In this document: positions 1 through 8,906 of the stretch, in pieces | How the letters are laid out: each line of letters opens with the position of its first letter | Numbering within the stretch: the stretch's first letter is position 1 | Assembly (NCBI GenBank): GCA_046331625.1 | Contig: JAXLQL010000006.1 | Location: 186,001 to 250,000 of the forward strand | Reading direction: 5' to 3' | DNA length: 64,000 bases | Origin: JAXLQL01 sp046331625 | GTDB taxonomy: Bacteria; Acidobacteriota; Terriglobia; Bryobacterales; Bryobacteraceae | Program-made: the position numbers and the translations under genes | The notes under the pieces: model-generated | What the model was told of the DNA's origin: nothing | The model's database searches: none | What the model saw: only the letters and a program-made list of their open reading frames with translations

Positions 1-12
1 ACAAACTCCAGG

Positions 13-49
13 GCGGACCTGTGGTCCGCTGAGGGGCCTGTGGCCCCTC
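13..49. repeat. Paired GC-rich hairpin repeat (copy 1)
   Basis: Two adjacent perfect inverted repeats are visible: GCGGACC-tgt-GGTCCGC at 13-29 and GAGGGGCC-tgt-GGCCCCTC at 31-49. The stem and loop style matches the larger copy at 21319-21417, so these look like members of one dispersed palindromic family. The copy lies outside any gene. Confidence 0.6.
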
Positions 50-126
50 CCTTGTTTGCGCTGCATCCTCCTGGGGTCGGTGACAAGTCCCGCGCGGCCA
101 CAGGCCCGCCCCAGCAAACGTGGGCG

Positions 127-132
127 TACCAT
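127..132 (+). promoter_or_regulatory. -10-like TACCAT, 6 nt before an ATG
   Basis: TACCAT is followed by 6 nt and the ATG at 139. The same hexamer-to-start spacing is seen at many other genes here. This suggests the DUF4159 gene originally started at 139, although that ATG is now out of frame with the conserved protein. Confidence 0.4.
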
Positions 133-193
133 CAAAGTATGACTTCGGCACTGCGGAGCCGCGACCGCGAGCCTGGCTGCAGCACTGCTCGCG

Positions 194-910
194 TTGGCCG
201 AAGCTCCGCCCCTGACGATTCCGCAAGCAGCGAAAGCCGAGTTCCACTTTCTGCGCGTGGAATACAAAGACCGCGCTGGCACTCGCCGCATGTGGGGCGG
301 CCGCGGCTGGTGGATGCAGGATTGGCCGGAAGCCGACGTCCACTTCGCGCAAGGCATCCAGCGCCTGACGCGTATCGACATCGGCGAAAACCGCCATGTG
401 CCCCTCACCGATGATCGCGTCTACGAGTACCCGTGGATCTATGCGACCCAAACCGCCTACTGGGATCTCTCCGACGCCGAGGTGAAGCGCTTGCGAGACT
501 ACCTGCTGCGCGGAGGCTTCCTGGTGGTGGATGACTTCCACGGGCCGCGCGAGTGGAACGATTTCGCCGAGACCATGAATCGCGTCTTTCCGGGTGAGCC
601 CATCGACGATATCGACAACACGCACTCGATGATGCATGTGCTCTACGACATCAACGAGCGGACATACATCCCAGGGCTGCGCCACCTCCGCCGTGGCGCG
701 GGCGGAGCGATTGTGGTGCAGCCTCAGGCCGTGCCGCCCACTTGGCGCATCATGTCCGATCCGAAGGGCCGCGTGGTGGTGGCGATCAACTTCAACATGG
801 ATATCGGTGACGCCTGGGAGCACGCCGACCTGCCCGAGTATCCCGCCGAGATGACCGGCCTCGCCTATCGGTTCGGGATCAACTACATCGTCTACGCGAT
901 GACCCACTGA
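194..910 (+). CDS. DUF4159 domain secreted protein, 5' end apparently frameshifted
   Basis: This is a DUF4159-type protein of unknown function. The fold resembles a GATase-like domain, seen in motifs such as LLRGGFLVVDDFHGP and in the C-terminal GINYIVYAMTH. The frame opens after a TGA at 140-142, and the first conventional start is TTG at 194. Translating upstream from about 164 gives an Ala/Leu-rich hydrophobic stretch ending LLALAEA, which looks like a signal peptide with no ATG. The ATG at 139 is one frame off. Removing a single base near 157 would join it to this signal sequence. The gene is therefore either mutated or carries a sequencing indel at its 5' end. No partner genes of the usual DUF4159 neighbourhood are visible. 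Confidence 0.7.
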   Translation: MAEAPPLTIPQAAKAEFHFLRVEYKDRAGTRRMWGGRGWWMQDWPEADVHFAQGIQRLTRIDIGENRHVPLTDDRVYEYPWIYATQTAYWDLSDAEVKRLRDYLLRGGFLVVDDFHGPREWNDFAETMNRVFPGEPIDDIDNTHSMMHVLYDINERTYIPGLRHLRRGAGGAIVVQPQAVPPTWRIMSDPKGRVVVAINFNMDIGDAWEHADLPEYPAEMTGLAYRFGINYIVYAMTH

Positions 911-923
911 GCGCGCGCGGGCG

Positions 924-929
924 TACAAT
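924..929 (+). promoter_or_regulatory. -10-like TACAAT
   Basis: TACAAT ends 17 nt before the ATG at 947, so the predicted transcript would have a leader of only about 10 nt. No convincing -35 box is seen. Confidence 0.4.
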
Positions 930-946
930 GAAGGTACCCCTAGCGC

Positions 947-1798
947 ATGGCCAGCCGCATGCTGGCGACGCTCGCCGCCGGGCTGTTTCTTGCCGCCGGC
1001 AGAGCGCATCCTCAGGCGCCCGCCTATTCGCCCTCGAGCATCGTCAACGCCGCAAGCAGCGAACCCGGTCCGCTGTCTCCCAATGGCATCGGCACGCTGT
1101 TCGGGCAGAATCTCGCCTACGTAACACGCGCCCTGCAAAGCGACGACATCCGCGACAACCGCCTGCCCACGCAGTTGACGGGCGCAGGCGTACGCGTGCT
1201 GATCGCGAACATCCCCGCGTTTCTCTACTTCGTCTCGCCACGGCAGGTGAATTTCTTGGTGCCATCGAACCTGCGCACCGGGAACTATGACTTGCAGTTG
1301 GTGCTCGACGGTCGCGCCGGTCCGTCGGTTCGGGTTGAAATCGCTCCGGCCGCACCCGCATTGTTCGTCCGCGATGAACGCATCGCGATCGCCGTGCGCG
1401 CAGATGGCTCGCTGGTGACGGCGTCCAAGCCGGCTCGGCCTGGCGAAGTGGTGATCCTTTACGCGAACGGCCTGGGCGCGACGCAGCCTCCCCTGCAGCC
1501 TGGGCAGGTCGCGAAGGAGGCGGCGTGGGTGGAACCGCGCGATGGATTCCGTGTACTGCTCAATGGCCAACCGGTGGCGCCCGATCGGATCCTGTACGCG
1601 GGTGTGGCCCCGGGATTCGCGGGCCTCTATCAGGTCAACCTGATGCTTCCAGCCGGCCTCCCGGCCGACCCGGAGATCCGAATCTCGGCCGGCGGAGGCA
1701 CCAGTCCAGCGGGAATTCTGCTCCCCGCTGCAACGGGCAGCCCAGAAGCCACGTCGAACTTACAGCTACAATCTCGGATAAGGACCTCCGTTCCATGA
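947..1798 (+). CDS. TIGR03437 (Solibacter C-terminal domain) secreted protein
   Basis: A 283-aa protein with an N-terminal signal peptide (residues 1 to about 24, hydrophobic ATLAAGLFLAAG). The body has the hallmarks of TIGR03437, a beta-sandwich domain expanded in Solibacter and relatives: IVNAASSEPGPLSPNGIGTL near residue 31, QVNFLVPSNLRTGNY, then a second half with GEVVILYANGLGATQPP and YAGVAPGFAGLYQVN. It is normally found at the C-terminus of large secreted proteins, but here it makes up almost the whole protein. The molecular function is unknown; extracytoplasmic adhesion or binding is an inference. The stop overlaps the next gene's ATG as ATGA, so the two genes are probably translationally coupled. 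Confidence 0.85.
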   Translation: MASRMLATLAAGLFLAAGRAHPQAPAYSPSSIVNAASSEPGPLSPNGIGTLFGQNLAYVTRALQSDDIRDNRLPTQLTGAGVRVLIANIPAFLYFVSPRQVNFLVPSNLRTGNYDLQLVLDGRAGPSVRVEIAPAAPALFVRDERIAIAVRADGSLVTASKPARPGEVVILYANGLGATQPPLQPGQVAKEAAWVEPRDGFRVLLNGQPVAPDRILYAGVAPGFAGLYQVNLMLPAGLPADPEIRISAGGGTSPAGILLPAATGSPEATSNLQLQSRIRTSVP

Positions 1799-2589
1799 AG
1801 CCGATCCGTTCTATCGCTTTCATGGGTGCTGTTCTCGCCGGCCTGTCTGGACCTTCCGCCTTCGCTGAAGATCCTGCCACGCCGGTCAACGCGCCCAAAA
1901 CCTATCAAGTGGATGCCGGTACGCGCATTCCGCTCAGCCTCATCAACAGCATCAGCACCAAGCAGGCGGTGGAAGGCGATCGCGTCTACCTCGAGACGGC
2001 ATTTCCCATATTGGTGGACGGCCGCATCGTGATCCCGCCGGGCAGCTACGTCGCTGGCACCGTCAGCGGCACCAAGCGGGCGGGGCGCGTCAAGGGTCGC
2101 GCGGAGCTGTTCGTGCGCTTCGACTCGTTGACATTACCGAACGGCGTCACGCGGGACTTCCGCGCCCGGATCGGGTCGCTCGATGGGCGGGCGGGCGAGG
2201 AACTCGAACGCAACGAAGGCAAGATCAAGGGCGAAGGGAACAAGGGCGGCGACGCACGTACTGTGGGCGAGGCCGCGGGTGCGGGTGCCACTGTGGGCGT
2301 GATCGCTGGAAGCGCGGCCCGTCATGCGGGGATGGGTGCGGGGATCGGCGCAGCAGCGGGCGCGACGGCCGGACTCGTCGGCGTGTTGCTGAGCCGGGGT
2401 CCGGATGCGGTGCTGGCGCGTGGGAGCACGATCGAGATGGTACTTGACCGGCCGCTGTTCTATCAAGAGAAAGAGTTAGACTTCGCCACGCCCTCGGGGC
2501 GGCGCGTGTCCTCGGATGGCCCCGGGCCCGAACCGAAGAAACGGGAGTCACTGCCCCTGCCTGGGCGCAGGATTCCGGGGGGCCGGTAG
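1795..2589 (+). CDS. Secreted glycine-zipper protein, function unknown
   Basis: A 264-aa protein starting at the ATG that overlaps the previous stop. Residues 1-23 form a signal peptide ending near AFAED. Residues about 35-130 form a beta-rich domain (DAGTRIPLSLINSIS, then IPPGSYVAGTV) similar in layout to the N-terminal part of the protein at 42893-43864. Both read like the TrbI/VirB10-type barrel segment, but that likeness is weak. Residues about 150-200 are a Gly/Ala-rich glycine zipper (GAGATVGVIAGSAARHAGMG), typical of segments that insert in or pack against membranes. A cell-envelope location is inferred. No catalytic motif is seen. The coding frame extends further upstream, but only the 1795 start gives a signal peptide. 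Confidence 0.7.
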   Translation: MKPIRSIAFMGAVLAGLSGPSAFAEDPATPVNAPKTYQVDAGTRIPLSLINSISTKQAVEGDRVYLETAFPILVDGRIVIPPGSYVAGTVSGTKRAGRVKGRAELFVRFDSLTLPNGVTRDFRARIGSLDGRAGEELERNEGKIKGEGNKGGDARTVGEAAGAGATVGVIAGSAARHAGMGAGIGAAAGATAGLVGVLLSRGPDAVLARGSTIEMVLDRPLFYQEKELDFATPSGRRVSSDGPGPEPKKRESLPLPGRRIPGGR

Positions 2590-2766
2590 GGCTGCGGTAC
2601 TACTGCGGATATCCCCGGAGTAGAGCGCCAAACGCAGGGCGATCTAAGGGTGGAGAGCGTGTGTTGCGCCGCCAGGGACTGATTCTGATCCACTTAAATC
2701 GCAACCAATCTCAGGGCAGATCTAATCTTCGCGAACAGATGCGACGATTAGACTAGTGGGCCGGTC

Positions 2767-4935
2767 ATGGAATTCGGATCATTAGAACTACAAATCGGGA
2801 TGAGCCTTCTGGTGGTGCTGGGCGTAGCCTTCGTGGCGCTCATCTGCGACCTCCTCAAGGGAAACAACGAACTGTTGCGGGAGCGCAACGCGGAACTGCG
2901 CGCCCGGCTCGACGAACGCGAGCGAATCGCGGAGTTGCAGCCTGAGGGACTGTTGCAGAACTTGGCGGCGCTCGTGCGCAATCCGCAAATGGTAGAGGGG
3001 CTTGCGGCGGCGACGCCTGCCGGGGTCCTGCCCGCGAACGACGTGTTTGACCAGCCTTCGGTTCCGGCCGAAGACGCCTCTGGAGAGAGCCCTTCCATTA
3101 ACCTCGGACCGCCAGCGGCAAGCGTTCGGCGCAAGATGTACGACGAGGTGAAGGCGCAACCGCAGCCTGCGGCTTGGGCCAGTAAGGAAGAACTGGAGCA
3201 ACTGGCCGGACGCGCTGCGCGAATTCGGGCCAGGCAAGAGGCGGCTGCCCGCCGTGACGAACCCGCCTCCGGTACGGGCGATATCGGGTTCGATGAGCCT
3301 CAGGATTCGGAACTGACCGGGACGCCGGCTTTGGCGCCAGCCCTCGGGTTGGCGACCAGCCTTTCCTCCGGACTCGCGCCCTCCGGCGTGGCGGCGCCTC
3401 CCAGCTTGCCTTCTTCAGGCCTGTCACCTTCTCCAGGCCTGTCACCTTCCCCGGGTCTGTCACTGGTTGGGCGAGAGACTCCGGCTCACGGATCGGATTC
3501 GCATTCGCTGTACGAACAACCGGAAGCCAGCCCAGAAGAAATCGCCGGTGACGACGAATCCGGGCTGCTATTGCCGATCGCCGAGGAGCCTATCCACCAG
3601 GTAAGGCCTTCAGCCAGCGCATTGGCGCCCCAAGCGCAGCCTGAGCCGGATGCCAGACCGGACGCGAAGCTCGAAACCAAGACCCCTCCTGTAGAAGACG
3701 GCCTCGAAGCATGGCTCGCTTCGAAACTGGGGCCGAAAATCGACACTCAGCAGAGCACTGAGGCGGCTCCTGTGGCGCCGCCTGCGCACCGAACGGAACC
3801 GGCTGCACCCGCTCTCAACGATGCCGTGATTTCCTTGCTCGATCACCCGGTGGCTGCCCAGGCGCCGGCCTCACACGAGACGCCGCGCCGCGACTGGGGC
3901 GTTCCTGCCTCGCTCGAGCAGCCGCAGGAGTTGCAACCGGATTCGCGCTGGGTGTTCACCCCGCAGCAGCAACAGCAGAAGGATGAACAGGCCCATCTCG
4001 CGACCTTGCCGGTCGCAACGCCGGCTGTGTCCCGAGATCCGTTCGTCGTCGCTCCGTCGGCCCCGTCAACACCGCCGCCCTTGCCTCCAATGGAGCATGA
4101 GTTCGCCATTGACGACGGCCGGTCCATTTGGCTCGAGCAGCCCTTCGGGCAGCAGCCCACTGGAGCTGACGCGGCGAAGCCGAAATCGGAAGACGAACTT
4201 TTCGGCACTCCCGAAGTTCGCAACAGCAAGGTAGTTCCGTTCGATCTGCCGGCCGAGCGGCTGGAAACACGCGAAGACCTCGACCTCCAGGACGAACTGC
4301 GCCGCGTCGCCACCATTGACGCTGTAGATCCCGACGCGACACTCGCAGCGCCGGTCATTCCGCAACCCGTGGCCGCGCAGCCTGTCCCCGAGCCGCCCGC
4401 AGCTCAGCCAGCCGTCCAAGTTCCTCCCCAAGCGGACCGAAGCCAAAGCGGGCTGCGAATTCCGCCGGGGCTCCAGGATTCCTCGATTCTCTCGAAGCTG
4501 ATCGAGAGCCCTGCGCCGTACTCCGGCGTCGTGGTCGCCATCGGGATCAACGACTTCGACTCGCTACGCGACAAGCTCAACACCTCGCCGAGCAACGACT
4601 ACATCACGCTGCTCAACAAGATGGTCCTGTCGATGCTGCGGCCCGAAGACTTCGCCTCGCGGTTCGTCGACGACGAGTACATCTTGCTCTATCCCGGCGA
4701 AAGCGGAGCCTCCGCGCAACGCCGCCTGTTCCAAGTCTCCGAAAAGCTCTGGGACTTCCAGTTGCGTTCGCTCGGCCACCTCTCGGTGATGTTCAGTTGG
4801 GGTGGACTCGAAGTGCAGGAAGAGACCCTGGCCGAAGCCGTCGCCTCGGCGCGCGAGCGGATGTACCAGACTCGCCGGAATCGCAAATCTTCGTCCGATA
4901 TCGGTTTCGGCCGCAAGCGCGTCGTCAACGGCTAG
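2767..4935 (+). CDS. Membrane-anchored degenerate GGDEF protein with RxxD I-site
   Basis: A 722-aa protein. Residues 10-28 form one transmembrane helix, followed by a charged coiled-coil-like stretch (about 35-60) and a long Pro/Ala/Glu-rich linker of about 450 residues. The linker includes short repeats (SPSPGLSPSPGLS near residues 220-235). The C-terminal domain (about 570-710) is GGDEF-like. The catalytic signature is replaced by VDDEY (634-638), while the allosteric c-di-GMP site RxxD is kept as RPED (625-628) at the canonical five-residue distance. I infer a c-di-GMP receptor rather than a cyclase, as in PelD or BcsE. Its 3' end overlaps the convergent UPF0182 gene by 11 bp. A TAGACT hexamer lies 12 nt before the start. 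Confidence 0.75.
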   Translation: MEFGSLELQIGMSLLVVLGVAFVALICDLLKGNNELLRERNAELRARLDERERIAELQPEGLLQNLAALVRNPQMVEGLAAATPAGVLPANDVFDQPSVPAEDASGESPSINLGPPAASVRRKMYDEVKAQPQPAAWASKEELEQLAGRAARIRARQEAAARRDEPASGTGDIGFDEPQDSELTGTPALAPALGLATSLSSGLAPSGVAAPPSLPSSGLSPSPGLSPSPGLSLVGRETPAHGSDSHSLYEQPEASPEEIAGDDESGLLLPIAEEPIHQVRPSASALAPQAQPEPDARPDAKLETKTPPVEDGLEAWLASKLGPKIDTQQSTEAAPVAPPAHRTEPAAPALNDAVISLLDHPVAAQAPASHETPRRDWGVPASLEQPQELQPDSRWVFTPQQQQQKDEQAHLATLPVATPAVSRDPFVVAPSAPSTPPPLPPMEHEFAIDDGRSIWLEQPFGQQPTGADAAKPKSEDELFGTPEVRNSKVVPFDLPAERLETREDLDLQDELRRVATIDAVDPDATLAAPVIPQPVAAQPVPEPPAAQPAVQVPPQADRSQSGLRIPPGLQDSSILSKLIESPAPYSGVVVAIGINDFDSLRDKLNTSPSNDYITLLNKMVLSMLRPEDFASRFVDDEYILLYPGESGASAQRRLFQVSEKLWDFQLRSLGHLSVMFSWGGLEVQEETLAEAVASARERMYQTRRNRKSSSDIGFGRKRVVNG

Positions 4936-7606
4936 GCTGTCCACCCGCTTGGGTCGCCAGCTTCTCCACCGCTTCCAACTCGCGGCCGGCTTCCCCGTAT
5001 TTGCCCTGCGACCACAACTCTCGGTACCGCTGTAGCCGCTGTCGAATCTCGCCCAGTCGCCGCTGCGGATCCGTTGTTTCCGCCGGCTTGGACTCGGCCG
5101 CACCGGGAGCAACCGCTGTTGGCGCCTCACGCCCCCGCGCCGGCATACCCCCGCCGCCCAGGGCAGCCACAGCTTCGCCATAGGTATTGCGATAGATCAC
5201 GTCATTGCCGTTAGCGATGACCACCTTCTTCAATTGCGGCATCCGCGCCTCAGAAGCCTGGATGTAGATCGGTTCCACATAGAGAATCGATCCGTCGATC
5301 GGTAGCGACAGCATCCGTCCGCGAAGGACCTGTGAGCCCTTCTGGTTCCATAGAGTCAGGTCCTTCGAAATCTCCGGATCTTGGTCGATCCGCGCCTCCA
5401 CCTGCATCGGGCCGAATACCAACTCCTGCTTCGATAGCCGCAGCAGCCGCAACTCGCCCAGCTTCTCGCCGTCGCAGCGGGCGATGAAGAGACCTTCGAG
5501 ATTGTCCTTGCCGCGCGGTGTGAACGGCAGCAGCAGCACGAACTCCGGAGCGCTCTCGCCGGGAAGCACCGTAATCACGTAGGTGGGATCGAGCGGCTGC
5601 GGACGCCCCGTACTCGAGATGCCTCGGGCGATGTCCCACACGTCCTCTTTGTTGTAGAAGGCCTGCGGATCGAGCATGTGGTACGTGCGATAGACCGCCG
5701 CCTGCGCGCGGAACATCGGCTCGGGATAACGCAAGTGCGCTCGCAAGTCCTGTGGCATGGCCGAGAGCGGCTCGAACAGTTCCGGGAACAGTTTCCGGTA
5801 AGCGCCTAACACCGGGTCCGCCGGGTCAGCCACGTACAAGCGCACCGAGCCGTGATACGCGTCCACCACCGCTTTCACTGAGTTCCGGAGATAGTTCACT
5901 TCCCGATCGCTGAACTCGATCGGCAGCGAGTAAGGATGCGAGTTCGACGACGTGTAGCCGTCCACCATCCACACCAGCCTGCCGTCCGCGGCAATCACCA
6001 GATACGGATCGCTGTCCCAATCGACGAACGAGGCCAACGCACGCACACGTTCACGCACGTCGCGGCGAATCATCATTCGCGTCTCCGGAGTCACCAGGCT
6101 GGTCAGTAGAATATTGAAATCGCCCTCCCAAACCGCCGCCGCCAAACGCACGATAAAGGACGACGCGGGAAATCCGCCTCGTCCGTCGTACTGGCTGAAC
6201 ACGCTTTGGTCGCCCGAGGGATGGTTGAACTCCTGCTGCCCGCTGTGGACGAACACCGGCTCATGAGTCCGCTCTCCGTAGTAGATCTCCGGGCGCGTGA
6301 TCTTCAAACCTTCCGCCTTCACCCGCGGCGGCGCGTCTTCGATGAGCGTCTCAGGCAGGCCTTCTGGCGTGATGTGACTCGCGTCGGCCGCCACGAGTCC
6401 ATAACCATGCGTGTACACGAAATGCGGATTGATCCAACTGCGTTGCGCGTCGGGGAGTTGCCGAATGTCCACTTCGGGCTGATCATCAACTGCCGCAACT
6501 CGCCGCCGAGGCGATACCGGTCCACGTCGCTGTCCGGAAAACGTAGTAGGCCGCAATGCCTGAATCTGGGTGATCGTGTCGTGGAACGCGTGCCAGTCCC
6601 AAAGGCGGACGTTTTCGAGCAACGCACGATGCCGTGCCGGATCCACCCTCCCACCGGACCGCACGGCGTACTCCTCCTCGCGCGACCGTCCCGTGATCCC
6701 GAATGCCGCGCGTCGCCTGAATATGCCGGTCGATGTAAGGGCGCTCGAGCGCCAACTCGTTCTACCGCACATAAAGAGTGGAAATTGCAGCGGGCACGAC
6801 CCCAGCCACCAGCATCGCCACCGGAATCAACAGCAGCAAGCGCCAGAGCCGCATCCAAACGAACACCGTGCCAGCCACGAGGCACGCAATCAACAACCAC
6901 GTCAGCGGAAGGCGAATGTGCTCATCTACCCAATTGATGCCCGTGAGGAACCCGTGCTGCGAAACCAGCATCTGGTAGCGATTCAGGAACACACGCACCG
7001 CCGCCGCCAACAGCAGGAACACGCCAGCGCCGCGCAAGAACACCGATCCGAGCAGCACTTCGGGATGAATGTCGATTCTGCCGCTGCCCTGCGGCCGCTG
7101 CGGAACAGGTTCTCCATGTCGCCCCCGCGCGCCGCGAACCAGTACACGCCGCCGCTGAGCAAACACAGCCCGATCACGTAAGCCAGCAGCATGCGCCAAA
7201 ACGGAATATCGAACAGATAGAAACCGAGCGGATTGCCGAACACCGGATCCGTCCAGCCGCCCGTTCCGGAACCGCCTGCCCATCGCATCACGGTCCACGA
7301 GTTCACGGTCGCGCTCGCCATCAGGAATCCCAGCACGATCACCCCGATGCTCACGCCCCGAGCCAAGCGTCCCGGCAACTTGCTCAGCCCGCTCTCGGCG
7401 GACTTCAGCCCTCGCGCCAACGCCACCCAAGCCACCACTGCCGCAAGGGCTCCAGCCGCGAGCACCGGCCCCCACTCATACAGCAGCAGACGCGCCCACA
7501 CTCCTTCGTGGCCCATCTCGCGCCACCAAAGCCAGTCGATCACGGCTTCCGCGCAAGCGCGGCCGCCCACCAGAATCGCAACCAGTAGAACAATGAGCCA
7601 GCGCAT
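4925..7606 (-). pseudogene. UPF0182 family membrane protein, interrupted by clustered frameshifts
   Basis: The span from the ATG at 7606 to the stop at 4925 is 2682 bp, which fits a full UPF0182 protein of about 890 aa: N-terminal membrane segments, then a large extracytoplasmic domain. Conserved stretches appear in order but in three frames: VIDWLWWREMGHEGVW, then ERPYIDRHIQATR, then EEEYAVRSGGRVDPARHRAL, then DVDRYRLGGELRQ, then SWINPHFVYTHGYG. Apparent single-base losses lie near 7090, 6549, 6535 and 6478. A two-base loss in a CG run lies near 6709, and an in-frame TAG at 6762-6764 sits where a proline codon is expected. The losses sum to a multiple of three. Outside 6470-7100 the gene reads cleanly. 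It follows pyrC by 19 bp. Either real decay or a patch of poor sequence could explain this. Confidence 0.8.
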
Positions 7607-7625
7607 GGCAGCGCCTCCCTTGCCG

Positions 7626-8906
7626 TTAGTCGTGTCGCCAGACGATTCGTCCGCCGACGATCGTCGCCACCGGACCGCCGCGGAACTCGCGCCCATCGAA
7701 GGGCGAATTCTTGCTCTTCGAGAGCGTCTTGTTCACGTCGTAGGTCCAGCGAAGCTCCGGATCGAACACAGTGATGTCACCCGGGCCGCCCACTCGCAGC
7801 GATCCGCGGTCGAGGCGCAGCACGCGCGCCGGCCCCGTGGTGTAGAGCCCGATCAGATGCATCAGCGAGATTCGCCCGCTGTGCACCAGCAGGTCCATCG
7901 AAAGGCCAATCGCGGTTTCTAGTCCCGTGATGCCGAATGGGCAGCGCTCGAACTCCTGCATTTTGTCGCTGCCGGCGTGCGGTGCGTGATCGGTGGCAAC
8001 CACTTCGATCGTGCCGTCGGTCAGCCCATCGAGCACGCAGTCCACGTCGCGTTTGCCGCGCAACGGGGGCTTCATCTTGTAGTTGGAGTCGTACGGCGCC
8101 GTATCTTCATCGGCGAGCACGAAGTGGTGCGGCGTCACTTCGCAGCTCACCTTCAGACCCTGCGCGCGCGCGAAGGCCACCATCTTCACGGCGTTGCGCG
8201 TGGAGATGTGGGCCACGTGGTAACGTGCGCCCGTCAGTTCCGCGAGGAGAATATCGCGAGCCACCATCACGTCCTCAGACGCAGCGGGAATCCCACGCAG
8301 GCCGCGCCGCACTGAGGTGCAACCTTCGTGCATGTCGCCACCCGCGCTCAAGTTGAGATCTTCGCAGTGGTCGATCACGGGCAAGTCCCAGCCGGCGGCG
8401 AGTTCCATGGCGCGACGCATCACTCGCGAGTTCATCACCGGCTTCCCATCGTCGGAGATCGCAACAATACCTGCCTCACGCATAGCACCGATCGAAGCCA
8501 GTTCCTCGCCAGCGCTGCCCTTGGTGATCGCCCCGATCGGAAACACGTTCACCGGAGAATAGCGCTTGGCGCGTTCGATGATGTAGCTGGTGACGGTGGC
8601 GTTGTCGTTCACCGGCAGCGTGTTCGGCATGCAGCAGATCGTGGTGAAACCGCCCGCCGCGGCCGCCTTGCCGCCCGTCTCGATCGTCTCCGAATACTCG
8701 TACCCGGGCTCGCGCAGATGCACGTGCATGTCGATGAAACCCGGAGCCACCACGCGCCCTGCAGCATCGAACGTTTCATCCGCGGTCACGGCCAAGCCCG
8801 CAGCCATCGCGGCGATCTTGCCATCCACTACGAGAATGTCGGCCACCGCGTCGTGGTTCGACGCCGGATCCATGACGCGGCCGTTCTTGACCAGCAGCGA
8901 TCTCAT
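7626..8906 (-). CDS. pyrC: Dihydroorotase
   Basis: A 426-aa enzyme of the amidohydrolase superfamily that interconverts carbamoyl-aspartate and dihydroorotate in pyrimidine synthesis. The metal-binding motif DMHVHLREPG lies near residue 57. Further signatures are ITPHH-like VTPHHFVL, ATDHAPH and NSPFDGREF near the C-terminus. Length and motifs fit the bacterial class I (PyrC/PyrX-like) type that often sits beside pyrB. I chose the ATG at 8906, which overlaps the pyrB stop as ATGA; the longer frame upstream is non-conserved sequence inside pyrB. It is part of a pyrR-pyrB-pyrC operon. Confidence 0.95.
   Translation of the reverse strand: MRSLLVKNGRVMDPASNHDAVADILVVDGKIAAMAAGLAVTADETFDAAGRVVAPGFIDMHVHLREPGYEYSETIETGGKAAAAGGFTTICCMPNTLPVNDNATVTSYIIERAKRYSPVNVFPIGAITKGSAGEELASIGAMREAGIVAISDDGKPVMNSRVMRRAMELAAGWDLPVIDHCEDLNLSAGGDMHEGCTSVRRGLRGIPAASEDVMVARDILLAELTGARYHVAHISTRNAVKMVAFARAQGLKVSCEVTPHHFVLADEDTAPYDSNYKMKPPLRGKRDVDCVLDGLTDGTIEVVATDHAPHAGSDKMQEFERCPFGITGLETAIGLSMDLLVHSGRISLMHLIGLYTTGPARVLRLDRGSLRVGGPGDITVFDPELRWTYDVNKTLSKSKNSPFDGREFRGGPVATIVGGRIVWRHD

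Noticed and set aside
3411..3470. Short tandem repeat inside the degenerate GGDEF gene as a possible CRISPR-like array
   Set aside because: The repeats are about 18 nt, contiguous without spacers, and encode a SPSPGL linker in frame.
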